A stretch of DNA of 64,000 nucleotides from Chitinophaga oryzae (GTDB taxonomy: Bacteria > Bacteroidota > Bacteroidia > Chitinophagales > Chitinophagaceae): positions 434,001 to 498,000 of the forward strand of contig NZ_CP051204.2 of assembly GCF_012516375.2 (NCBI RefSeq), in the 5' to 3' direction. Every line of letters begins with the position of its first letter. Within the stretch, counting starts at the first letter, position 1. The notes beneath the pieces were generated by a model. The model had not been told where the DNA came from. It was given only the letters and a program-made list of their open reading frames with translations, and did no database searches. Shown here piece by piece: positions 28,833 through 36,760 of the stretch. The translations under genes and the position numbers were made by a program.

Positions 28833-29507
28833 ATGGACACAGCAGTTACAGCGAAGAAAAAATGGTGGGACGGAGGATACTCTCCCTTTAATGTGAGCTA
28901 TGGCAAGTTGATGATGTGGTACTTCCTGATATCAGATGCCTTCACTTTCGGAGCATTACTGATCTCTTACGGAACTATTCGCTTCTCCAGCACTTCCTGG
29001 CCTGATCCGAACGAGGTTTTCCGCTCTTTCCCGGGTATGGGACATGCCAACTTACCGCTGGTATTCGTGAGCTTGATGACCTTTATCCTCATCATGAGCT
29101 CTGTAACCATGGTACTGGCCGTTCATGCCGGTCACATGAGAGATAAAAAAGCTGTTGCCAAATGGCTGACCTGGACCATCATCGGTGGCGCCTGCTTCCT
29201 GGCCTGCCAGGCCTGGGAATGGACACACCTGTACCACGAAGGTGCATGGTGGGGCCGCAACCCTTTCCACAACGTTGACGGTACACTGGCTTCTACCAAC
29301 TTCACCAACTTCTTCTTTACCATCACCGGCTTCCACGGTCTGCACGTAACTTCCGGCGTGGTACTGAACATCATCATCCTCGCTAACGTACTGAAAGGTA
29401 CTTACGAAGAAAGAGGTCACTACGAAATGGTGGAAAAAGTAGGCCTTTACTGGCACTTTGTAGATCTGGTTTGGGTATTCGTATTCACCTGCTTCTACCT
29501 GCTCTGA
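28833..29507 (+). CDS. Cytochrome c oxidase subunit III (second copy)
   Basis: A 224-residue subunit III with five predicted helices. It has the family block FTITGFHGLHVTSGVVLN and ends YWHFVDLVWVFVFTCFYLL. Subunit III stabilises the catalytic core. It starts with ATG 28833 and is closely spaced with its neighbours. Confidence 0.92.
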   Translation: MDTAVTAKKKWWDGGYSPFNVSYGKLMMWYFLISDAFTFGALLISYGTIRFSSTSWPDPNEVFRSFPGMGHANLPLVFVSLMTFILIMSSVTMVLAVHAGHMRDKKAVAKWLTWTIIGGACFLACQAWEWTHLYHEGAWWGRNPFHNVDGTLASTNFTNFFFTITGFHGLHVTSGVVLNIIILANVLKGTYEERGHYEMVEKVGLYWHFVDLVWVFVFTCFYLL

Positions 29508-29588
29508 TCTGGTAAATATCAGCTGCAACGAATACAAGGTTTGTAATTTGAATTATCGCATTTTAGAATTTATTTAATCTCAATAGGA

Positions 29589-29993
29589 ATGGAGCATACG
29601 CATACTGCAGAAGGACATGCACATCATGATTCATCTACCAAAAAGATCTGGAAAACGTTCTGGATCCTCCTGGCTGTAACCATGGTAGAAGTTGGTCTGG
29701 CGTTTTTACACCTGGAAACCGGTTTCCCCAGCAGAGTACTGCTGAACGGTGTGTTCATCATACTGACTGTAGTAAAGGCATTTTATATCGTTTCCGAATT
29801 CATGCACCTCGGCAGCGAAATCAAAAACCTGATCTACACCGTCCTGCTTCCTTTGCTGCTCTTCATCTGGTTCATTATCGCGTTCCTCTATGAAGGTAAC
29901 TCCTGGAAAAACATGAACAGGGACCTGAAACCGGGTACACCAATAGAAGCGGTAAAAGCACCGGCAGAAGGACAACACGGAGGACATCACTAA
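29589..29993 (+). CDS. Cytochrome c oxidase subunit IV family protein
   Basis: A 134-residue membrane protein with three predicted helices (WKTFWILLAVTMVEVGLAFL, GVFIILTVVKAFYIV, VLLPLLLFIWFIIAFLY), matching the bacterial subunit IV (COX4_pro) family. Both termini are His-rich: EHTHTAEGHAHHD at the start and GQHGGHH at the end. Accessory subunit of the oxidase. Confidence 0.88.
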   Translation: MEHTHTAEGHAHHDSSTKKIWKTFWILLAVTMVEVGLAFLHLETGFPSRVLLNGVFIILTVVKAFYIVSEFMHLGSEIKNLIYTVLLPLLLFIWFIIAFLYEGNSWKNMNRDLKPGTPIEAVKAPAEGQHGGHH

Positions 29994-30020
29994 GTTTTTT
30001 GACTATTAAATTTCAGCGTC

Positions 30021-30743
30021 ATCTCACGCAGGGCTATATTAGGAGTTGCATTGGCTATATTGGTACCACTGACGGGTTACCTGATTGTAGATCATTACGG
30101 GAAAAATGTAATACCCATTCCAAAGTATTACATCCCCGAAAGAGTGGATACGATCGTTAAGAATGGCAAAACCACTTACGACACCGTTTTCCATCAGATC
30201 AGGGATTTTAAAATGACCAACCAGCTGGGACAAGAAGTAAGCCTGAAGGATATGGAAGGTAAAGTGATCCTGGTAGATTTCTTTTTTACTTCCTGCCCCT
30301 CCATCTGTCCTACCCTGACGAAAAACCTGAGAAAGATCCAGAACGCTTACGGCAAAACCGATACGCTGCTTCAGATCCTTTCGTTCTCAGTAGACCCTGT
30401 GAGGGACTCAGTACAGAAGCTGCGGAAATACGGATACGACTACAAGGTAAATCCGGACAACTGGTGGCTGCTGACCGGCGACAAAAAAGAAATCTACGAT
30501 CTCGCCAGGCACGATTACTTCGTTTCTGTAACAGAAGGCAACGGTGGACCGGATGATTTCGTTCACACCGAAAAGCTGGTGCTGATAGATAAAAACAGGC
30601 ATATCAGAGGATATTACAACGGGCTCGATTCCAACGCCATCAAACAATGCGCAACGGACATCGCCACCCTGTATCTCGAAAAGGACAGGCGCCGCCCGGG
30701 ATTCTGGAAATTCTTCAAAGGTTTGTTTAAAAATTTCAGCTGA
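30021..30743 (+). CDS. SCO1/SenC-type copper chaperone; start codon uncertain
   Basis: A membrane-anchored thioredoxin-fold protein that delivers copper to the CuA site of subunit II. The CxxxC motif is visible as TSCPSICPTL and the copper-ligand His in DDFVHTEKL. No ATG is available: relatives commonly start like MSRRAIL, and here the codon at 30021 before SRRAIL is ATC. The first accepted alternative start is TTG 30051, after AGGAG, but this shortens the membrane helix. The region opens after a TGA at 30000-30002. Location within the oxidase operon supports the role. Confidence 0.85.
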   Translation: MSRRAILGVALAILVPLTGYLIVDHYGKNVIPIPKYYIPERVDTIVKNGKTTYDTVFHQIRDFKMTNQLGQEVSLKDMEGKVILVDFFFTSCPSICPTLTKNLRKIQNAYGKTDTLLQILSFSVDPVRDSVQKLRKYGYDYKVNPDNWWLLTGDKKEIYDLARHDYFVSVTEGNGGPDDFVHTEKLVLIDKNRHIRGYYNGLDSNAIKQCATDIATLYLEKDRRRPGFWKFFKGLFKNFS

Positions 30744-30763
30744 TTTAATCATAAAGTATTCGT

Positions 30764-30811
30764 GAAAGGTGGATAAAAGAAAGGGTTGTCACCTTTCTTT
30801 TTCCACCTTTC
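30764..30811 (+). terminator. 20-bp hairpin after the SCO gene
   Basis: GAAAGGTGGA pairs with TCCACCTTTC (30802-30811), and directly inside it AAAAGAAAGG pairs with CCTTTCTTTT; only one T is bulged. It lies between the SCO and DUF420 genes and may attenuate transcription. Confidence 0.6.
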
Positions 30812-30829
30812 GCATATCCGGAACATATT

Positions 30830-31402
30830 ATGGAACTAAAGAATAAAAATCTAAACACACCTATTGCCATCGTTTCTGTAGTGATCCCTGCACTGGTGGC
30901 ATTGCTGTTTTTCCTGCCGAAGCCTGATTTTCATCCCGGCTTTGATATCAAAATCCTTCCGCTGTTCCACGCCATCCTCAATTCCGCTACTGCGGTATTG
31001 CTGGTGGCCAGCCTTTATTTCATCAAAAACCAGCATGTAAAAGCACACAAAACCACCAACCTCATTGCAGTGGGACTGTCGGTTATTTTCCTGCTGTCGT
31101 ATGTTACCTATCATTCGCTGGCGCCTGAAACCCGCTTCGGAGATGCAGACCATAGCGGTATCGTGGACGCTGCCGAAAAGGCTGCACTGGGAGGTATCCG
31201 TTATGTATATTATTTCCTCCTGCTCACGCATATTGTACTGGCTGCTGTCATTGTGCCGCTGGTATTGTTTACGCTGCTGCGCGGCTTCCAGAACGATATT
31301 CCGCGCCATCGTAAAATAGCTCGTATTACCTGGCCTATCTGGTTCTATGTGGCTGTCACCGGCGTGATTGTGTATATCATGATTTCTCCATATTACCATT
31401 GA
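30830..31402 (+). CDS. DUF420 membrane protein
   Basis: A 190-residue membrane protein with five predicted helices that matches DUF420, a family regularly found beside haem-copper oxidase genes (CtaM-like in Firmicutes, where it helps oxidase assembly). Histidines are placed in helix turns (FHAILNSATAVLL, LLTHIVLAAVIV). An assembly role here is inferred from context. Confidence 0.85.
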   Translation: MELKNKNLNTPIAIVSVVIPALVALLFFLPKPDFHPGFDIKILPLFHAILNSATAVLLVASLYFIKNQHVKAHKTTNLIAVGLSVIFLLSYVTYHSLAPETRFGDADHSGIVDAAEKAALGGIRYVYYFLLLTHIVLAAVIVPLVLFTLLRGFQNDIPRHRKIARITWPIWFYVAVTGVIVYIMISPYYH

Positions 31403-31435
31403 TATATTTCGACGCTGTTTTTCCGTGAGATGACC

Positions 31436-31443
31436 TAATTTTG
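31436..31443 (+). promoter_or_regulatory. -7 element TAATTTTG
   Basis: An exact TAnnTTTG match 21 bases before the ATG at 31465; the small membrane gene may have its own promoter. Confidence 0.45.
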
Positions 31444-31464
31444 TTGAGATAAAAATTTGCCGAT

Positions 31465-31683
31465 ATGAATAAGCTGTGTTTGTTTCTGCTGACTGTAACG
31501 CTGACAGTGATGAGTTCGCCGCTGATGGCGCAATGTTCGCTTTGTACCAAAACAGCACAGCAGTTGGGAGAAGGCCCGGCAAAGGGATTGAACAATGGTA
31601 TTCTGATGCTGGCGTTTACGCCGCTGGCGATCATCGGCCTGCTGGCTTTCCGCTGGTGGAAAAGCAACCGGGAAGCATCCTGA
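31465..31683 (+). CDS. Small exported membrane protein, 72 aa
   Basis: A 72-residue protein with a signal peptide (MNKLCLFLLTVTLTVMSSPLMA), a CSLC pair directly after the cleavage site, and one transmembrane helix (ILMLAFTPLAIIGLLAF). It closes the oxidase gene cluster. The paired cysteines could bind copper or form a disulfide; I do not know its function. Confidence 0.75.
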   Translation: MNKLCLFLLTVTLTVMSSPLMAQCSLCTKTAQQLGEGPAKGLNNGILMLAFTPLAIIGLLAFRWWKSNREAS

Positions 31684-31729
31684 TAGCTTCCCTGGCCGTA
31701 TGTAATTAACCCCCCTTTTGTTTGTCACT

Positions 31730-32206
31730 ATGATTACCTTTCGTAAAGCGGATATCCGGGATATTCCACAAGTGGTATCATTGCGCCTCCGGTTTCTTAA
31801 TGAGATGTACCCGCAGCCGGACACTTCACGCGACGCCCTGTTGCAGGAAAAAATTGAGGGTTACCTGCAGGAACATCTGCCCAAAGGAGATTTTGTCAAC
31901 CTGTTTGCAGAGCATCAGGGCCAGGTAGTAGCCAGTGCAGGTATTGTATTCTATAATCAGCCTCCCCTCTATCACAACCTCGACGGCCAGGTGGCCTATA
32001 TCCTCAATGTATACACGCTTCCGGCTTATCGCGGGCAAGGGATTGCCAGAGCCTTAATGGAAAGGCTCATCACAGAGGCAAAGGATCGTAACACGGGTAA
32101 ATTGAGCCTGCATGCCAGTAAAGACGGGCGGCTGCTTTACGAAAAACTGGGGTTTCTTGCCGGAGATAATGAAATGACGCTGCAGTTGCCGCGGGTACAA
32201 CCCTGA
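31730..32206 (+). CDS. GNAT-family N-acetyltransferase
   Basis: A 158-residue acetyltransferase that would use acetyl-CoA on an unknown substrate. The acetyl-CoA loop is visible as YRGQGIARALMERL, preceded by the strand AYILNVYTLP. It has no signal sequence. I use ATG 31730; a TTG four codons upstream is less likely. Monocistronic by spacing. Confidence 0.88.
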   Translation: MITFRKADIRDIPQVVSLRLRFLNEMYPQPDTSRDALLQEKIEGYLQEHLPKGDFVNLFAEHQGQVVASAGIVFYNQPPLYHNLDGQVAYILNVYTLPAYRGQGIARALMERLITEAKDRNTGKLSLHASKDGRLLYEKLGFLAGDNEMTLQLPRVQP

Positions 32207-32307
32207 CAGGCCCCCGGAGGAGCGTTCTGCCGAAAGCAGGAAAAATAGTTGGCATCTCCCGAAAACATGACAAAACACTCACACCGGACAAGCGCTGAAT
32301 CGTTGGC

Positions 32308-32916
32308 TTAGCCTTTAGCTTCAAATACCGGGCAATCTACCCGCAGGTTGCCCTGCTTCAGAGAGATACCCAGCTCTTCGCAATAAGGGCCTTTTTTGCC
32401 GCTGGCATAATGCTCGCAATTAAAACACATCGGCTGATGCGTGATCACCTCCTGTTGGTTCAGTTGGTAGATCAGCTGCATCAGTTGCTCCAGCAGCACG
32501 CCCTGTTCCTTTGCAGGACTGGCTGCTACGGCTTCCTGCATCGGCGCGGCGAAATGCTCCACCTTTTTGGCGATGGCGCGTCCTTCCTTCAACAGGTGCA
32601 GGGAATGGCTCCGGGTGTCTGTCTGGCTCGGCTTTCTTACCAGATAATTTTTTTGTTCCAGCGATTTCACAGCGTCGCTGATGGTGGCTTTGGTCATGTT
32701 GAAATACAACGCTAACGAGGTTACTGTACGTTGCTCTTCCGGATAATGGAGCAAGAACGTCAATACCTGAATCTGTATGGGGCTCAACCCATATTGTGTG
32801 GCCTCCTGCCAAAGGAGCACCCTGAAAGCCTCTGATAAGCGCTCAAGGGCAACCACAATTTTGCTTGGTGTGTTTTCTGCCTGCTGCGCGGGGCTGAATG
32901 TGGAAACTTTCCCCAT
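32308..32916 (-). CDS. MarR-family regulator with C-terminal cysteine cluster
   Basis: A 202-residue regulator. Residues ~20-140 are a MarR winged helix (IQVLTFLLHYPEEQRTVTSL, TKATISDAVKSLEQKNYLVR). The last 50 residues hold CFNCEHY, then GPYCEEL and VDCPVF, i.e. four cysteines that could bind zinc or an iron-sulfur cluster, or act as a redox switch. That role is inferred. It is transcribed toward the GNAT gene. Upstream, on the same strand, are the DUF2024 and protoglobin genes. Confidence 0.88.
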   Translation of the reverse strand: MGKVSTFSPAQQAENTPSKIVVALERLSEAFRVLLWQEATQYGLSPIQIQVLTFLLHYPEEQRTVTSLALYFNMTKATISDAVKSLEQKNYLVRKPSQTDTRSHSLHLLKEGRAIAKKVEHFAAPMQEAVAASPAKEQGVLLEQLMQLIYQLNQQEVITHQPMCFNCEHYASGKKGPYCEELGISLKQGNLRVDCPVFEAKG

Positions 32917-32980
32917 ATTTACTACTGTCCTTAATTAGCGGGGCAAGGTACAATAATAAAGGCTGCTTGTAAATAGCATA

Positions 32981-33241
32981 TTAGTGACATCCTTGGGATT
33001 CATGGATATAATATCCTTGTTCGGCTATCTGCGATGCCCAGCGGGGAACGGTTTCTGTGGTGTAACAAAACCGGCAGTCCCTGCTGCTGACCGGCATGCT
33101 TTCCGGCAGGCGCACCCGCAGAAATGCGCTCCCATAGGCCAGTACGGCAGGAAAAGCCGTTTCCGCAGGGACAATAATATCAAAATGGAGAATACCTCCT
33201 TTTCTCTTTTTTGCACATGCCTTATATACGGCGACTTCCAT
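32981..33241 (-). CDS. DUF2024 family protein
   Basis: An 86-residue protein that matches DUF2024: the N-terminal EVAVYKACAKKRKGGILHFDIIVP strand pair, the SRDCRFCYTE segment with its CxxC and the GYYIHES C-terminus. Its function is unknown to me. It starts 28 bases after the protoglobin stop, on the same strand, so the two are probably co-transcribed. Confidence 0.8.
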   Translation of the reverse strand: MEVAVYKACAKKRKGGILHFDIIVPAETAFPAVLAYGSAFLRVRLPESMPVSSRDCRFCYTTETVPRWASQIAEQGYYIHESQGCH

Positions 33242-33269
33242 AAATATACTTTTGGGGCGTTGGTGACGG

Positions 33270-33848
33270 TCAGAAAGGCGCCGGCTTTCCTTCGGGGTAA
33301 ATCCATAATAAAGCGCTCAGACTCACTGCTTTAAACCACGCCTGGTGAATGGCGGCGGTTGTTGCTGCATCATATCCCGCACGATCAATAAAAAAACGGC
33401 CGGCTTCACTTACCGGGAACACGAAAGTTGTCATGTACCGAAGATATACCGGCGATATCGCATGCAAGTCATCCAGTGGCACATTCCTTAGTTGTAGCTG
33501 CCGCGCAATACGTTCTTCAAATTCCCACCACCGGTGACTGTCGCTCCGGTTACATAAGGCAGTGATCCAGGTGTTAAAATGCGGGCGGAGACTGTTCAGA
33601 TAATCCAGGTCCGGCGCGCCGCTGTTCGTGAAATAATGTGACAGGTAATTGTTACTGACAATATGCTCATACCACCGGTTCAGTATCTCCCCGGCATGAG
33701 GCGCCAGCAGCGCACCCGCCATCGTCAGATATTGTTCGTCCTCTTGCGTAAACAGCATCATGCGTTTGATCTTAATCAATACCTGTGCATCAACAGAAGT
33801 GCTTTGGGGCTCCGGAATCATTGATGACCGTTCAGCTGCGTTAATCAT
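33270..33848 (-). CDS. Protoglobin-domain protein
   Basis: A ~192-residue single-domain globin of the protoglobin type, which binds haem and gases such as O2, CO or NO. The family block is visible from QYLTMAGALLAPHAGEILNRWYEHIV to RARQLQLRN-like and PLDDLHAISPVYLRYM, with the proximal His probably in the latter helix. I start at ATG 33848 because a TATATTTG -7 element covers the upstream GTG at 33896. A long dyad lies in the promoter. Confidence 0.82.
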   Translation of the reverse strand: MINAAERSSMIPEPQSTSVDAQVLIKIKRMMLFTQEDEQYLTMAGALLAPHAGEILNRWYEHIVSNNYLSHYFTNSGAPDLDYLNSLRPHFNTWITALCNRSDSHRWWEFEERIARQLQLRNVPLDDLHAISPVYLRYMTTFVFPVSEAGRFFIDRAGYDAATTAAIHQAWFKAVSLSALLWIYPEGKPAPF

Positions 33849-33895
33849 ATCGTACTTATGTTTTGAACTGCCGCATTTCAGATAATGGTCATACA

Positions 33896-33903
33896 CAAAT
33901 ATA
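33896..33903 (-). promoter_or_regulatory. -7 element of the protoglobin gene
   Basis: Reads TATATTTG on the minus strand, an exact TAnnTTTG match 47 bases before ATG 33848. Confidence 0.55.
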
Positions 33904-33918
33904 GTAAGGATTCCTGTT

Positions 33919-33940
33919 CAATTGCAACTTCATGCAATTG
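33919..33940. promoter_or_regulatory. 8-6-8 dyad in the protoglobin promoter
   Basis: CAATTGCA and TGCAATTG are exact complements around ACTTCA. The dyad begins 16 bases upstream of the protoglobin -7 element, where a dimeric regulator would contact RNA polymerase. TTGCAA-type half sites suit MarR-class regulators; the MarR gene 1 kb away is a candidate. Confidence 0.55.
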
Positions 33941-34026
33941 CAGCAACTTTTTTTATTTGCGGTACCTTATCTGCCTGCAGCAGATATATGGGTTTGAATT
34001 AATTTGAGATTTTCCGGCGAACTGTA

Positions 34027-34053
34027 TAGTTTTGATTACCTGCTAACCAGGTA
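34027..34053 (+). promoter_or_regulatory. ClC promoter with downstream dyad
   Basis: TAGTTTTG (34027-34034) is an exact -7 element. TACCTG-CTAAC-CAGGTA at 34037-34053 is a perfect 6-5-6 dyad covering the expected transcription start, as an operator would. Confidence 0.5.
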
Positions 34054-34067
34054 TTTGAACTGCCATA

Positions 34068-35336
34068 ATGAAAAACATCCTGACACTCCTATATAGAAAC
34101 GGTCTTGGTACCAACTCTGTACTATCCGGAGACAAAGAAAATTTTGAAATAGTTCCCCGGGAGGGGCATTTACGACGTGCGGGGTACCTCACGGCACTGG
34201 GCGCCGCGGCGGGAATGCTTACGGCAGGCCTCGGAATAGCGCTTCAGTGGCTCATCCGGATGATTGCCAGCCTGGCTTTCTTCGGAAAGCCGTCAACAGA
34301 CATGGTAAATCCGGCGGAGAGCGAAGCCGGTAGCTGGCTGCTGCTGATTCCCCTGCTCGGTGCGGGCGTATCCCTGCTGCTGACCAGAAAGGGCATGCCA
34401 TTGGGGAAACTGCCGGCACTGGCGGTAAACATCGGCACCGGGGCGCCGGTAGGCACGGAAGGCCCCATCATGCTTGCTGCCGGCGCTTTTGCGCTGCAGG
34501 GCCGGCAGCAACTGCGGATCTCCGCTGCGGAGGCCCGTATATTGATGGTGGCAGGCGCGGCTTCGGGCGTAGCCTGGTACTTCGGGGCGCCGGTATCGGC
34601 ACTGCTGCTGGCATTGGAACTGTGGCTCGGCAGCTGGTCGCTGATCACCATCCTGCCTGTCGTGGCAGGCATCCTGGTGGGCGTCCTCGCCCGTTACGGC
34701 CTGTATAACATGGAACCTTTCTTTACGATGGGCACCGGCCCGGACCTGAATAGCAAAGCCTTGCTGGTATACCTGGTGCTGGGATTGATCATTGGCCTGA
34801 TGGCTGCCGGTATCATCCGGGCTTCCCGCGGACTGACGCGGCTGGCGGAACGCCTGCAACGGCACCATCCATGGTGGCTGCTGCTGTTTGCCCTCCCGGT
34901 GGGCATACTGGGGTACCTGGCGCCTGAAAGCCTGGGTAACGGTGAAATGTATGGCAGCTACCTGCTGCAGGCGCATGTGACCTTACAGCTGTTATTCGTG
35001 GCGGGCGTAGTAAAACTGATTGCCTGGCTGTTCTTTATGAGCGGGAATAATACAGGGACCACCATCACCCCATTGCTGATCATGGGAGGCGCTATAGGAT
35101 TGCTCCTGGCGGTGGCTGCCCAGTTTATGTGCCCGGGCGTGGTGATCAACCCGGTAATGGCTTCGCTGATAGGTATGGGCGCATTATTTGCCGGCGTAAC
35201 AAGAGCATGGCTTTCTGCCATTGTACTGATGCTGGAATTAACACATTGCCTGCCGGCAGCGGCGCCGGTGGCGGGAACGGCCATCGTCGCTTTCGCCGTG
35301 TCATGGCCGCTGATAAAAACAAGGCGCACCGCCTGA
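34068..35336 (+). CDS. ClC-family chloride channel or antiporter
   Basis: A 422-residue membrane protein with about ten helices. The ClC selectivity motif GTEGPIM, with the gating glutamate, lies near residue 130, and a second family motif region is GALFAGVTRAWLSAIVLMLELT near the end. The presence of the gating Glu allows either a channel or a Cl-/H+ (or fluoride) antiporter. Divergent from protoglobin with dyads between them. Confidence 0.9.
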   Translation: MKNILTLLYRNGLGTNSVLSGDKENFEIVPREGHLRRAGYLTALGAAAGMLTAGLGIALQWLIRMIASLAFFGKPSTDMVNPAESEAGSWLLLIPLLGAGVSLLLTRKGMPLGKLPALAVNIGTGAPVGTEGPIMLAAGAFALQGRQQLRISAAEARILMVAGAASGVAWYFGAPVSALLLALELWLGSWSLITILPVVAGILVGVLARYGLYNMEPFFTMGTGPDLNSKALLVYLVLGLIIGLMAAGIIRASRGLTRLAERLQRHHPWWLLLFALPVGILGYLAPESLGNGEMYGSYLLQAHVTLQLLFVAGVVKLIAWLFFMSGNNTGTTITPLLIMGGAIGLLLAVAAQFMCPGVVINPVMASLIGMGALFAGVTRAWLSAIVLMLELTHCLPAAAPVAGTAIVAFAVSWPLIKTRRTA

Positions 35337-35358
35337 CGGCGGACGCCCTGCCAGAAAA

Positions 35359-35685
35359 TTATTCGCCTCCGGAAACAGCCTTCAGGCCGACGATAGAACC
35401 GATCAGCATCACGAGAAAGAATATACGCCACATGGCGGCTGGTTCTTTAAAAAAGATCATGCCTGCAATAGCTGTACCGGCTGCGCCAATGCCTGTCCAT
35501 ACAGCGTAGGAAGTGCCGATAGGCAACCCGCCGTTAATAGCTTTGTTCAGGAAAAGGAAGCTGAGCGTAATACAGGCGAAAAAGCTTACTGAAGGCCACA
35601 GCTTTGAAAAATTCTCAGAGTACTTCAATGAAATCGTAAAACCAATTTCAAATAGTCCGCCAATAAGCAGGAATAACCAAGCCAT
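35359..35685 (-). CDS. Small multidrug resistance (SMR) family exporter
   Basis: A 108-residue, four-helix SMR protein. The key membrane Glu is in LIGGLFEIGFTISLKYS, and the family GTSYAVWTGIGAAGTA block is present, as in SugE/Gdx guanidinium exporters and EmrE drug exporters. I start at MAWLFLL (35685); a longer frame would add 40 poorly conserved residues. A GCCTC/GAGGC hairpin lies upstream, but no known guanidine riboswitch could be matched. Confidence 0.9.
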   Translation of the reverse strand: MAWLFLLIGGLFEIGFTISLKYSENFSKLWPSVSFFACITLSFLFLNKAINGGLPIGTSYAVWTGIGAAGTAIAGMIFFKEPAAMWRIFFLVMLIGSIVGLKAVSGGE

Positions 35686-35840
35686 AATAACCAGATTTAT
35701 ACGTGAAAAATAAAATTTGTGAAGAGTAGGGTTGGGACAACAGAAGCCCGCAGCCTCAGGATCAGAGGCCGTAATTGAACACTGCGTAAGCGATAGATAT
35801 GCCAAATGAGGTTGTCCGCATGGCGCAAAGATAATAAAAT

Positions 35841-36755
35841 TTAACGACCCGCCTTTTCTGACACGTAACGATACAGGTTAAATGATTGTTGCGTTATATG
35901 TGACTGTATTTCCGCCTGTAATATTTTTTTGCTGATATCATGCATGCGGCGGTGTTGTATGAGCTGGTAAGCTTTTTCAGCCAGCAGCAGGGAGCGCCGC
36001 TGATGCTGGTGCTGTATCGCCTGATGATGCCGGCGGATAGCGGCTGCAATTTCGTTTATCCCTTCCTGTTGGGTGGCGATGGATTTGACAACGGGAATCT
36101 CCCAGTGTTCCTGCTGTTTGCTGTGCGCCAGCAGTCGCAGGTTTTTTACAAAGCTGTCCGCGTTGTCACGGTCCGCTTTGTTGACCACGAAAATATCCGC
36201 AATCTCCATCAGCCCTGCCTTCATCGTCTGTATTTCATCACCGGCTTCGGGTACCACTACTACAACGGTGGTGTCGGCAATACCTGCGATTTCCACTTCG
36301 CTCTGCCCCACGCCTACTGTTTCTATGAAAAGATAATCAAAGCCGGCAGCTTTAATCAGGTCGCTGACTTCAATGATTTTGGGACTGAGGCCGCCGAGTG
36401 CGCCGCGGCTTGCCATGGAACGGATATATACATTGGGATCTCCGAAGTGTTGCGCCATCCGGATCCTGTCGCCCAGCAGTGCGCCGAAATTGAAAGGGGA
36501 AGAGGGGTCTACGGCAATGATGGCTACTTTTTTACCGGATGCCAGCAGGTGGGTGATCAGTGCGTTAACGAGCGTGCTTTTGCCGGCGCCGGGAGGACCG
36601 GTAATCCCCACTACTTTTGTCTGACTGTTGTCCGGCAGTTGCTCCAGCAGCGTTTCGTAACCGGGAGCTTCATTTTCCACAAGGGAAATACAACGGGCCA
36701 GCGCTTTTATCTCTCCACGCAAAAGTCCATCCATATATTGCTGGTACATGCTCAC
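35841..36755 (-). CDS. meaB: MeaB-type GTPase (methylmalonyl-CoA mutase chaperone)
   Basis: A 304-residue G3E-type GTPase that protects and loads B12-dependent methylmalonyl-CoA mutase. Motifs: Walker A GPPGAGKST near residue 53, VDPSSPF, GVGQSE and NKAD. The mutase gene itself is not in the window. It ends a two-gene minus-strand unit after the glycosyltransferase, with five bases between them. Confidence 0.93.
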   Translation of the reverse strand: MSMYQQYMDGLLRGEIKALARCISLVENEAPGYETLLEQLPDNSQTKVVGITGPPGAGKSTLVNALITHLLASGKKVAIIAVDPSSPFNFGALLGDRIRMAQHFGDPNVYIRSMASRGALGGLSPKIIEVSDLIKAAGFDYLFIETVGVGQSEVEIAGIADTTVVVVVPEAGDEIQTMKAGLMEIADIFVVNKADRDNADSFVKNLRLLAHSKQQEHWEIPVVKSIATQQEGINEIAAAIRRHHQAIQHQHQRRSLLLAEKAYQLIQHRRMHDISKKILQAEIQSHITQQSFNLYRYVSEKAGR

Positions 36756-36760
36756 AGTCT

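Noticed and set aside
35686..35830. Guanidine riboswitch upstream of the SMR exporter
   Set aside because: A GCCTC/GAGGC hairpin is present, but the conserved blocks of guanidine-I, -II or -III classes cannot be matched.
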